Below are positions 1 through 5,721 of a stretch of DNA of 5,721 bases, in pieces. The notes below the pieces were generated by a model. That model did no database searches. It worked only from the letters and a program-made list of their open reading frames with translations, and was not told where the DNA came from. Position 1 is the first letter of the stretch, and each line of letters starts with the position of its first letter. Source of the stretch: an uncultured bacterium (GTDB lineage: Bacteria; Hydrogenedentota; Hydrogenedentia; Hydrogenedentales; CAITNO01); NCBI GenBank assembly GCA_937923585.1, contig CALDSM010000398.1, positions 1-5,721 on the forward strand, in the 5' to 3' direction. A program made the position numbers and the translations under genes.

Positions 1-47
1 GACCACCGAGATCTACACTCTTTCCCTACACGACGCTCTTCCGATCT
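1..47 (+). other. Illumina TruSeq/P5 sequencing adapter (artefact)
   Basis: The first 47 bases match, from memory, the Illumina P5/TruSeq universal adapter lacking only its first 11 bases. The match runs from GACCACCGAGATCTACAC to the diagnostic end CGCTCTTCCGATCT at position 47. This is synthetic library sequence left in an assembly, not biology. Genomic sequence begins at about position 48. It also implies that the contig ends here, so the adjacent bases rest on few reads and could be chimeric. Confidence 0.97.
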
Positions 48-151
48 CAGGGACAAGTACAACTTGGGAACGAGAAGAAACGTAGAATGGCCCTACCAAC
101 AAGAGCCCTGCGACGGTCTCATGTCATCGCCTGCCAGCAGGAAGTCAATGA

Positions 152-346
152 GTCGCCGGGCATCGCGACGCGGGCCGGGTGCCCGTTAATGGTGTGCCCT
201 TCCGTGTCCTCGGCGGGCGCGGCATGGAGACCGTGCGTAGAGACTCGTGCATCCGCAAGGCGGCCATCAAGCACGATGGTTTTTCACATTACCACGGCTG
301 CCGCAAGATTTATTCTCTGCAGGAGTGCCATGCCGACGTGAAATAG
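152..346 (+). pseudogene. Possible 3' remnant of an unidentified gene, or small ORF
   Basis: A frame on the plus strand is open from just after a TGA at 149-151 to a TAG at 344-346, 64 codons. The last 40 or so residues look coding rather than random: positions 248-343 read CIRKAAIKHDGFSHYHGC followed by RKIYSLQECHADVK, with three cysteines and three histidines and mostly G/C third positions. Possible starts are GTG 179, GTG 194 or ATG 224, none with a clear ribosome binding site. I do not recognise the family. It may be the tail of a gene broken by a frameshift, since frame +1 is open from 49 to 189, or truncated by the contig end or a chimeric join beside the adapter. A chance ORF remains possible. 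Confidence 0.27.
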
Positions 347-376
347 CGAGAGACTCCGGCGACGACATGCGTTTTG

Positions 377-404
377 CCCCCGTGTTCAAACCCGAACGCG
401 GGGG
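377..404. terminator. Strong stem-loop between convergent ends, possible terminator
   Basis: CCCCCGTGTTC and GAACGCGGGGG form an 11-bp stem with one G-T wobble around the 6-base loop AAACCC. It lies 30 bases after the TAG of the plus-strand open frame and 51 bases beyond the stop codon of the C45 hydrolase on the minus strand. The stem is typical of a terminator in a GC-rich genome. The U-tract is poor: on the plus strand TTTT appears only after CGTACC, and on the minus strand there is none. It could equally be an mRNA 3'-end stabilising hairpin. Confidence 0.5.
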
Positions 405-420
405 CGTACCTTTTGGAGAA

Positions 421-441
421 GTGCGGCGTCGTTGCCGCCAC
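421..441 (-). other. Weak hairpin just after the C45 gene
   Basis: On the minus strand GT-(G)-GCGGC pairs with GCCGC-AC around the loop AACGAC, 7 base pairs with one bulged G. It starts 14 bases after the hydrolase stop codon and is followed by the stronger hairpin at 377-404. There is no T-run. It may contribute to 3'-end formation, or may be incidental in GC-rich sequence. Confidence 0.25.
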
Positions 442-455
442 ACTCCCCCCAAAGG

Positions 456-1676
456 CTACGGCCTTTCTGCCATCAGCTTCCGCACGTCGTAGTGCCGGTA
501 GGGGCGGTTGCAGGCGGGCTGCTGGATGGTGGAATTGGCCACCCACAGTTCCATGGTCTTCGGCTTGAACAGCGCGTTGTGCATGTTGCTTTCCATGGAC
601 ACGCCGCGCGCCATCAGGTCCATCGCCGTCTGCGGCGTGAACTTTCCGTAGAGCTTCTGGGTGCGGTTCGCCAGGCAGTTGTACCGGTCGCCCGCCGACA
701 GCAGCACCGCATCCTCCACCGGCCGTGGAAGCCGCTCGTGGGACTCGTTCGGGCCGATGAACTGCACACCCTCCGGCACGGCGGCGACGCCGTAGGCCAT
801 GCCCCGGCCGTTGTCCGCCTTGGCATCACTGATGACGTAGTAGTACTCGCAGGTGCGCGGTGTTTCCGTCATGATGCGCTTCACGTCGTCCAGCGTGCTG
901 CCGGATTCCAGACATTCCCGGATGAGAAAGGTCATCGGCATGCCGTCCCATTTTTCCGCGCCGCCGCCGCCCATCTCACCGATGCCTATCTGCTTGTCGT
1001 TCATGCCGGTAACACTGCCGAGCATGCCCGAATAGGCCACGTTCACAAACGCATTCGCGTCCTGCGGCTCCTGGATAATGACCAACTGCCACTTGTCCAG
1101 GCCCGCGTCGCGCATGTAGTCCAGCACGCGCCCGTGCAGCAGCTCGCCGTCGGCCGTGGCCTTGCCCCACATCGCAAACCCGCTGCAGTGGAACAGTTCC
1201 GGAAAGATGGTGAAGTCCTGCACGTCCTCGACCGGCAGGCCCGTCGCCTCGGCCATGCCCTGGATTTCCTGCTTGAACTTCTCCGGGATGAACTTGGAGG
1301 TCCGGTCCCACGCCTGGCGGAGGCTGGCTTTGAAATCGCCCTTCCATTCGACCTCACCCACCACCCGCAGCACCATGGACGCCGCCTCAATCTCCTCCTT
1401 CATCAGCATGCCGTGCTGGAAGCCCATGTCATGGTGCGTGCCCTTGAGGTGTAGCACACGCTCATCGCCAATCTGCTCCAGATAGGCCGGGCCAAACTTC
1501 TTGAGCAGCTTGCGCGGCGCCTCCGCGGCAATGGTCGCGGGAACCATGTCCTTCACGTTGCTCGTGCCGGACAGCCAATGGTCGGCCGGGCAGGCGCTGT
1601 CGGATGCTCGGCCGGAGACAACTGGCGAAAGAAGGGCAATCAGGAACATTAGTGATAGCGGGCGAATCGGTAACAT
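456..1676 (-). CDS. Exported C45-family autoproteolytic acyltransferase/hydrolase (Ntn fold)
   Basis: This 406-residue protein resembles the C45 peptidase family, whose model is fungal isopenicillin-N acyltransferase: N-terminal-nucleophile enzymes that self-cleave to free a catalytic Cys and then hydrolyse or transfer amide-linked acyl groups. Visible marks are GTHHDMGFQHG (79-89), the nucleophile region FHCSGFAMWG with Cys164, GRVLDY (182-187; Arg183 and Asp186 as expected behind the nucleophile), GSVTGMNDKQIGIGE (220-234), and the family-type end NMHNALFKPKTMELWVAN (364-381). Residues 1-24 form a signal peptide (basic MLPIR, hydrophobic core, cut near SGRA), so it acts outside the cytoplasm; there is no lipobox. 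I chose ATG 1676 because AGGGA lies 8 bases upstream and the signal peptide then starts properly. An upstream in-frame TTG at 1697 would add 7 residues but has no binding site. The residue before Cys164 is His, whereas in isopenicillin-N acyltransferase it is Gly. The substrate cannot be predicted. Confidence 0.87.
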   Translation of the reverse strand: MLPIRPLSLMFLIALLSPVVSGRASDSACPADHWLSGTSNVKDMVPATIAAEAPRKLLKKFGPAYLEQIGDERVLHLKGTHHDMGFQHGMLMKEEIEAASMVLRVVGEVEWKGDFKASLRQAWDRTSKFIPEKFKQEIQGMAEATGLPVEDVQDFTIFPELFHCSGFAMWGKATADGELLHGRVLDYMRDAGLDKWQLVIIQEPQDANAFVNVAYSGMLGSVTGMNDKQIGIGEMGGGGAEKWDGMPMTFLIRECLESGSTLDDVKRIMTETPRTCEYYYVISDAKADNGRGMAYGVAAVPEGVQFIGPNESHERLPRPVEDAVLLSAGDRYNCLANRTQKLYGKFTPQTAMDLMARGVSMESNMHNALFKPKTMELWVANSTIQQPACNRPYRHYDVRKLMAERP

Positions 1677-1684
1677 TACGTTTA

Positions 1685-1689
1685 TCCCT
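1685..1689 (-). promoter_or_regulatory. Ribosome binding site deciding the C45 start
   Basis: AGGGA on the minus strand, 8 bases before ATG 1676. It favours this start over the in-frame TTG at 1697, because it would lie inside the longer reading frame and the TTG has only GGTCTTTCAC ahead of it. Confidence 0.6.
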
Positions 1690-1822
1690 GAATTCAAGTG
1701 AAAGACCGCTTTTACAGACTTGCGGACCGCTCTGCCAGTGTCAGGTCAACCTTCTCTCGTCCAGGTCGATGATATTCTTTCCGCGAACTTCAAGAATTCT
1801 CAGTTGGGCTGCCTATGATTAT

Positions 1823-1839
1823 GGGAGCAATTGCCTCCC
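1823..1839. other. Interrupted palindrome, possible operator or hairpin
   Basis: GGGAGCAATTGCCTCCC is a 16-base perfect palindrome (GGGAGCAA/TTGCTCCC) apart from one inserted C. It lies in the gap before the hydrolase gene, about 147 bases upstream of its start and 49 bases past the NACHT stop. With no loop it suits a dimeric DNA-binding protein better than a terminator, and no T-run follows on either strand. The function is a guess. Confidence 0.3.
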
Positions 1840-1887
1840 CAGACCAGCCAGCTGTTTTGGATCTGGCGCAGCGTGCATATCCCGTTG

Positions 1888-4800
1888 TCATTGACTTTGT
1901 CTAACCGACGGAGCTGAAGGCTGATCGCCGAGCTTTTCCGGGTCACTTCTATTCTGCTTCAGAATCTTCGCCAATGCCGACGTGGCAACAGAAGGAAGTA
2001 GTGGTGGCATTGGTAAAGATGAAAGCATTGCGGGTCCTATTAGAAGCAGAACAGTCATAAGCCCGGAGATTGTGACTATTATTATTGGTGCCCCGATTTG
2101 AATAAGTATTCCAATACTGTACAGCGCGAAGACACATGCCACCGCTATGATTGTCAACAAAGCGTGACGCACGGCGCCCACCTTCTCCCGTCCAAGCACA
2201 ACTAATCCTATAGGATGTAATAGCATTAACATGCCTATCATCGAAATTGCACTTACTCCTTCAACTTTCTCGTTACGCTGCGGCCAATACAACCATCCCG
2301 ACACTATCAATATCGATGCAATCCAGCTGGATGCCATCCACTGCGGCATGGCCGCAGGTCCATGGCCAGTATACGGTACAAGAAGAGCATACAGGCAATA
2401 GCCACTGAAGAGAAGCCATGGCAGTGCTGAGGCGGTAAGCGTGCGGATAGCCCGATCTTCGTCACCCGCAAGCGCGCTTATCCAGAATAGCCATTTCCGG
2501 CTCACAGAAGCCCTCCAGATAGAAGACAGGACACAAGCTGGGGCCTCGTCATAAGTCTCTGAAATCACATCCGGCCACTTTCGCTGCAAATATGTACCGT
2601 ATTCAGCCACAAGCCCTCTTATCAAATACGAAATTCGAATATCTACCTCACGTATCTCGTAACTGCTAACACGTGTCGCGCCTTTTGCCACGGCGCGAGC
2701 AACAGTACTGGCAAAAAAGAACGCAAGCCTCTGGGCATTTCTTTGTTCTGGGTCCGGGAACGGCCACGTCCACTTCCTAAACAGCTTCTCAGTTTCTGGA
2801 TCCATATCCACCTCGCCGTGAAAACTGTTGAGGCATGAGCGAAAAGCCGCGCTCCGGGAAGTTCGAACTAAAGCGCAAATTGCTTCCGTACGCAAAGACG
2901 AATCTAGCTCCGTCATAAGTCCCAACTCGAATATGGTGGGAATCGCATCAGCTCTTAGGAGGCCCGTTATCCATTCGCGTTTCTTGCGAGACGACATTTG
3001 TGGAGCCCGTAGAACTCGCAAAGAAATTTCAATGGCTCTGTCCTCCATGGCGGGCAGAATGCGTTTTAAGTCAAGATCATCAGCATGGGCGACCACAAAT
3101 GTCGTGATATCTTCGGTAGGTCGGCGAAGAACGGCAACAAGAAGTTCCTGGAGAAAACCTTTTGGACTGTGCCTCAGTCCTTGTGATTTCTTCAGTGTTC
3201 GCCTAAGCATCCGGGTAACCGGATCTGAATAGGCGCTCAATTCATTGGCCGCAATATGACCAAGAGCTGCGACCAGGTCTGTCGTTGGCTTTGTACGGAG
3301 AATGTTGGAGGCTAAGTTCAGTACTTCCTCAGCTCTCTCTGGAGAGACAACTCTGGTGTTTGCAAGTGCCAACACAGCCATTTCACCATTTTGCTTTGCG
3401 AGACAATGTGCAATTACTGCGCTCGATATCGTATTGCTTGCGCTTAAGCCACAACACAGAAGCATCACTTCTCGCCATCGGACCGGGTCTGATTCATAAA
3501 GCTCCAAGAGCTTCTCCGTGTCTCCTTGTGAAATCAGAAATTTGGCAGCGAAGTATTCAAGAAATGTCCTGTGTGGATAACGAAGGCCTGATGGTGGAAG
3601 GCGCACCAAAAGGCCTGAGTTTATGATAATTTCTTCTAGTAGCTTAATATTCGCTCCACGCCGCAAGCCTAGAGAATCCATAGCCTTAGCGACGGTTGTT
3701 TCAGCAGTTTCCTGCTCTATGTCTTGGTCGGGGTCCGGACTGCACATATGTTCGAAAGCAATGTGCGATAAGACTTGTTCTTTGTGTGGGCGGTCAAATT
3801 GATTAGCTCGTTGTGGATTCTGGGCCTGGTCCCATTCGGCCACAAGGGCGTGTGTACAGACTTCATAAAAGAGTGCGCGGTTGTCAGGCAGTCGGTACCG
3901 TGGCTGTCCGTAGAGATAAGCGATAATAGTCAGCATCAGTGGGTTTCGAGCGAGTTCAGCGAGATGCGACTGAGCCTGAATACAATTGTAGAGTTCAAGC
4001 GACGATTTTGGTGGCAAAAACTCCCAGTTATGGATGAAACGAGCGATATCTCGGGGGGTAAAATCAGCCATATGTATGGTACGCGTGTTCAGTAAGGCAA
4101 AAGCGCCATTCCATGCGGCTTTTCGACAGGTGAAGAAGACGTGCGCCCTCGGAAAAGGAGCAATTTCTGTCTTCAGCCTCTGCATGGCTTCCGTGCGATC
4201 GTTTTGAGCAAGTTCGTCAAGTGCATCGATGAGAATAGCTATGCCACCTACTGACAAGCGCGAGACGACAAAGGTTCGCGCCGACGCGCCTTCGTCGTAG
4301 CCGCTCTTGGGGTAGAAATTCCGGGAGCAAAGGGAAGCCACAATAGCCTCAACAAGGTCAAAGCGACTGGCACGATATTCCGCAAACGTAATTAGAACAG
4401 GAACGATGGGACCAAGCCCGTCTTGGGCTTTGTAGCGCCAAATGTTGCTCGCAGCCACCCTTAAACCAACGCTTTTCCCAGAGCCAGGCGCTCCCAGTAG
4501 GGCGAGGCGAGTCCCGACTAGTTGGGATGTTTTCTGATCAAGGACGCGGTCCAAGACCGCGGCAAGCTCTTCTAGTCCGTTTCCTAACCCTTCTGCGTTT
4601 ACTACAACCGGAACGAGAATATCTCGAAGAGATTGTCCATCTTTCATCCAGGGGTGGTGGACGCGCATTGTCTCGTCCTCCAGCTTCTTCCGGTATTGTT
4701 CGCAATGGTAGCTGTACTCGGTCGTGCCGCCAGCGACCCTAAGTGCCCTAAGTAGGACTGGCACGAGCTTAAACACAAGAGGTGCCGCACTCACCGAAGC

Positions 4801-4941
4801 AATTAATACAGTCGCAATAGCACTACCAATTGCTCCGAGCTTTATGTTCTTGAGATCCCCTGGATTATGCCAAATATCCGAGATATCGGAAGTAATGGCA
4901 TTATAAATTGCGGAAAGGTACTCAACAGCCGTGTTCAGCAT
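1888..4941 (-). CDS. Membrane-anchored NACHT-domain (STAND) NTPase, putative antiphage defence protein
   Basis: This 1017-residue protein has, in order: a hydrophobic segment at about 36-67; a linker; a NACHT NTPase with Walker A GAPGSGKS (150-157), Walker B IAILIDALDEL (234-244, Asp239 with acidic Asp242/Glu243), a sensor-like HVFFTCR (267-273), a helical NPLMLTIIAYLY (333-344) and the NACHT signature HRTFLEYFAAKFL (457-469); a helical region at about 475-815; then roughly five membrane segments (about 838-855, 866-885, 896-917, 926-948, 950-975) and a short polar tail. NACHT proteins are signal-transducing ATPases, ancestral to animal NLR immune sensors, and several bacterial ones block phage. 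Defence here is inferred: in the usual plan sensing is C-terminal and the effector N-terminal, so the C-terminal membrane bundle could anchor the sensor or itself be a pore-forming effector. The ATG start is supported by AGGAGG at a long 13-base spacing; no other start codon fits between. Lower G+C than both neighbours suggests transfer. Confidence 0.88.
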   Translation of the reverse strand: MLNTAVEYLSAIYNAITSDISDIWHNPGDLKNIKLGAIGSAIATVLIASVSAAPLVFKLVPVLLRALRVAGGTTEYSYHCEQYRKKLEDETMRVHHPWMKDGQSLRDILVPVVVNAEGLGNGLEELAAVLDRVLDQKTSQLVGTRLALLGAPGSGKSVGLRVAASNIWRYKAQDGLGPIVPVLITFAEYRASRFDLVEAIVASLCSRNFYPKSGYDEGASARTFVVSRLSVGGIAILIDALDELAQNDRTEAMQRLKTEIAPFPRAHVFFTCRKAAWNGAFALLNTRTIHMADFTPRDIARFIHNWEFLPPKSSLELYNCIQAQSHLAELARNPLMLTIIAYLYGQPRYRLPDNRALFYEVCTHALVAEWDQAQNPQRANQFDRPHKEQVLSHIAFEHMCSPDPDQDIEQETAETTVAKAMDSLGLRRGANIKLLEEIIINSGLLVRLPPSGLRYPHRTFLEYFAAKFLISQGDTEKLLELYESDPVRWREVMLLCCGLSASNTISSAVIAHCLAKQNGEMAVLALANTRVVSPERAEEVLNLASNILRTKPTTDLVAALGHIAANELSAYSDPVTRMLRRTLKKSQGLRHSPKGFLQELLVAVLRRPTEDITTFVVAHADDLDLKRILPAMEDRAIEISLRVLRAPQMSSRKKREWITGLLRADAIPTIFELGLMTELDSSLRTEAICALVRTSRSAAFRSCLNSFHGEVDMDPETEKLFRKWTWPFPDPEQRNAQRLAFFFASTVARAVAKGATRVSSYEIREVDIRISYLIRGLVAEYGTYLQRKWPDVISETYDEAPACVLSSIWRASVSRKWLFWISALAGDEDRAIRTLTASALPWLLFSGYCLYALLVPYTGHGPAAMPQWMASSWIASILIVSGWLYWPQRNEKVEGVSAISMIGMLMLLHPIGLVVLGREKVGAVRHALLTIIAVACVFALYSIGILIQIGAPIIIVTISGLMTVLLLIGPAMLSSLPMPPLLPSVATSALAKILKQNRSDPEKLGDQPSAPSVRQSQ

Positions 4942-4954
4942 CTGGTAAGGGAAA

Positions 4955-4960
4955 CCTCCT
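4955..4960 (-). promoter_or_regulatory. Perfect Shine-Dalgarno with long spacing for the NACHT gene
   Basis: AGGAGG on the minus strand, 13 bases before ATG 4941. The spacing is longer than the common 5-9 bases and may weaken translation initiation. The in-frame codons between it and the ATG contain no ATG, GTG or TTG, so the assigned start stands. Confidence 0.65.
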
Positions 4961-5030
4961 GCCGCTCTCTCCTAAACCACATATTGGCAGTAATTTAGAA
5001 TGCCGTTTGCCTCTGAGAGAATGAAAGCCT

Positions 5031-5060
5031 ACTATAATGTAAGAGTTATGGGGATCTCAA
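5031..5060 (-). promoter_or_regulatory. Sigma70-like promoter for the NACHT gene
   Basis: On the minus strand TTGAGA (5060-5055) and TATAGT (5036-5031) each match the sigma70 consensus at 5 of 6 positions with an 18-base spacer. The expected transcript starts near 5024, giving a leader of about 83 bases before ATG 4941. This gives the NACHT gene its own transcription rather than read-through from the Ig-repeat gene. I see no clear operator overlapping it. Confidence 0.5.
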
Positions 5061-5119
5061 CTATAAATCATCCATATTCCATGGCATCCGTATGCAAGCG
5101 GGACTGCAGAAAACAGATA

Positions 5120-5133
5120 CATCTTACAAGATG
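5120..5133. terminator. Weak AT-rich hairpin after the Ig-repeat gene
   Basis: CATCTT-AC-AAGATG can fold into a short stem. The two central pairs probably stay open, since a 2-base loop is strained. T-rich sequence follows on both strands: TATCTGTTTTC on the minus strand and ATATCTTCTTTT on the plus strand. It starts 39 bases after the TGA of the Ig-repeat gene. The AAGATG arm could also pair with ATCTT at 5136-5140. The stem is too weak to call firmly a terminator. Confidence 0.25.
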
Positions 5134-5172
5134 ATATCTTCTTTTGACCGCACATCTATAAGCGCTTTTACA

Positions 5173-5721
5173 TCAAGATGTTGCCTTAATGAAGTCGTTG
5201 TGCGGTGGCGACACGTTGCCACCTCCATCCCGATATTGCACGCGGACCGTGTGGTAGCCGTTGCCTTCCGGCAGCGTGTACGCGCGCGGGTTCTTCAACG
5301 GTTCCCAAATCGTCCAATGCGCGCCGTCGTCGCTGAAACGCATCCGCACCACGCCCGAGCCCGTGCCGTCCGACCAGGTCAGGCCCAGCGTGACGGACCG
5401 TGTGGCCGTGGTCAGCGCGCCGCCGTTTATGATGATGGTGCCGGTCGGCACCACCCGGTCCAGGCGGATATAGTCGTTGTAGACCGTGGACCGGTTGCCC
5501 GCCGCGTCAAGAAACTGCACCCGCACTGTGTTGTAGCCGTCGGGACCCGGCAGCGTGTGCATGCGCGCGGCTTTCAGGGACTCCCAGGCGGTCCAATGCG
5601 CGCCGTCGTCACTGAAACGCATCCGCACCACACCCGAACCCGCGCCGTCGGACCAGGTCAGTCCCATCGCAGCCGCCGTGCTGTTGGTGACGGAGAGGTT
5701 GTTGTTGACGAGTATGGTTCC
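5173..5721 (-). CDS. 3' end of a secreted/surface protein with Ig-like repeats (partial)
   Basis: The last 182 codons of a gene whose 5' part lies beyond the right edge; the frame is open to base 5721 (first residues GTILVNNNLSVTNST), so the ATG at 5667 is only an internal Met. The fragment is two tandem units of about 93 residues. Each has a beta-rich core: GLTWSDG-GSGVVRMRFSDDGAHWT-WE, then a TLP turn, Y-TVRVQ, D--GN-S and ND-I. This is the pattern of Ig-like/fibronectin-like beta-sandwich repeats in bacterial extracellular proteins, which usually space or anchor an upstream catalytic or binding domain. It ends FIKATS after the second unit with no C-terminal anchor or sorting signal. What the missing N-terminal part does cannot be told. 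Strongly GC-rich, unlike the NACHT gene. Confidence 0.82.
   Translation of the reverse strand, partial: GTILVNNNLSVTNSTAAAMGLTWSDGAGSGVVRMRFSDDGAHWTAWESLKAARMHTLPGPDGYNTVRVQFLDAAGNRSTVYNDYIRLDRVVPTGTIIINGGALTTATRSVTLGLTWSDGTGSGVVRMRFSDDGAHWTIWEPLKNPRAYTLPEGNGYHTVRVQYRDGGGNVSPPHNDFIKATS
5173..5721 (-). repeat. 279-bp in-frame tandem repeat coding the Ig-like units
   Basis: Unit 1 spans 5721-5443 (93 codons) and unit 2 spans 5442-5173 (89 codons plus stop). The offset is exactly 279 bases, for example GTCCAATGCG at 5591 and again at 5312. Over 5312-5381 against 5591-5660, 65 of 70 bases are identical, and four of the five differences are synonymous. The outer parts of the units have diverged much more. 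More units probably lie beyond the window. Confidence 0.85.

Larger units (their letters stand above)
48..455. other. Stretch without a confident gene
   Basis: Between the adapter and the stop codon of the C45 hydrolase no reading frame gives a convincing complete protein. It is GC-rich like the hydrolase. It holds an open frame on the plus strand with protein-like composition (152-346, listed separately), a strong hairpin (377-404) and a weaker hairpin (421-441). Upstream of the open frame, frame +1 (49-189) and the frame starting at ATG 87 are open too, but neither translation looks like a known family. I see no tRNA, rRNA or mobile-element ends here. Confidence 0.6.
1677..1887. other. Intergenic gap between NACHT and C45 genes
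   Basis: This is 211 bases between the stop codon of the NACHT gene and the start of the hydrolase. It holds the hydrolase ribosome binding site and an interrupted palindrome (1823-1839). I see no convincing sigma70 promoter: TTGACC is present on the minus strand near 1745 but lacks a matching -10 box at 16-18 bases. No terminator with a T-run follows the NACHT stop. The gap length still argues that the hydrolase is transcribed on its own. Confidence 0.6.

Noticed and set aside
87..341. 84-codon plus-strand frame from ATG 87
   Set aside because: Low-complexity, Arg/Ser/Ala-rich translation with no ribosome binding site or family resemblance. The overlapping frame 152-346 looks more coding.
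976..1390. Two overlapping minus-strand frames of 115-123 codons
   Set aside because: They are out-of-frame shadows within the C45 gene, rich in Arg and Gly, with no motifs.
432..1454. Long open frame (340 codons) on the plus strand
   Set aside because: It lies wholly antisense to the C45 hydrolase, which has a signal peptide and family motifs. The translation is a His/Arg/Leu/Val-rich shadow typical of GC-rich genes and matches no family I know.
2828..4095. Several plus-strand frames of 65-134 codons inside the NACHT gene
   Set aside because: They are antisense to a motif-supported 1017-residue protein and show no binding sites or domain features of their own.
456..4941. NACHT and C45 as one defence operon
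   Set aside because: They share a strand, but the 211-base gap, different base composition and the export signal on the C45 enzyme argue for independent genes. No sequence evidence links them.
4942..5172. CRISPR array, tRNA or attachment site in the AT-rich gap
   Set aside because: The repeated CATCTT/AAGATG words are only six bases long and irregularly spaced. No cloverleaf, direct repeat array or integrase is visible.
5261..5473. 70-codon plus-strand frame
   Set aside because: Antisense shadow of the Ig-like repeat region.

Overview
The window looks like the end of a metagenome-type contig from a GC-rich, uncultured bacterium. Positions 1-47 are an Illumina TruSeq/P5 adapter, so the left edge is a sequencing artefact and sequence next to it deserves less trust. 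The taxon is uncertain. The partial gene at the right edge carries near-identical Ig-like repeats (RMRFSDDGAHWT block, about 93 residues per unit) that remind me of secreted proteins of Hydrogenedentes or PVC-like lineages. That is an impression from memory, not a search result.

Layout, left to right: adapter (1-47); a stretch with no confident gene (48-455) holding a possible gene remnant on the plus strand (152-346) and two hairpins; then three genes, all on the minus strand. Read in their own direction these are: the 3' end of a secreted/surface protein with Ig-like repeats (5721 to 5173, running off the window); a 231-base AT-rich gap with a sigma70-like promoter; a 1017-residue membrane-anchored NACHT/STAND NTPase (4941 to 1888); a 211-base gap; and an exported C45-family Ntn-hydrolase/acyltransferase (1676 to 456).

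The NACHT gene is the centre of interest. It has Walker A, Walker B with an acidic tail, a sensor-like strand and the HRTF-EYFAA motif of NACHT proteins. It has one hydrophobic segment near its N-terminus and about five at its C-terminus. Its base composition is clearly lower in G+C than that of both flanking genes, and it has its own likely promoter and long gaps on each side. This fits a single-gene, horizontally acquired module, plausibly antiphage defence, inserted between two resident genes. The defence role is inferred from the NACHT family; no other defence gene is visible.

The C45 hydrolase and the Ig-repeat protein both look like native extracytoplasmic proteins. Nothing in the sequence ties either of them functionally to the NACHT gene.
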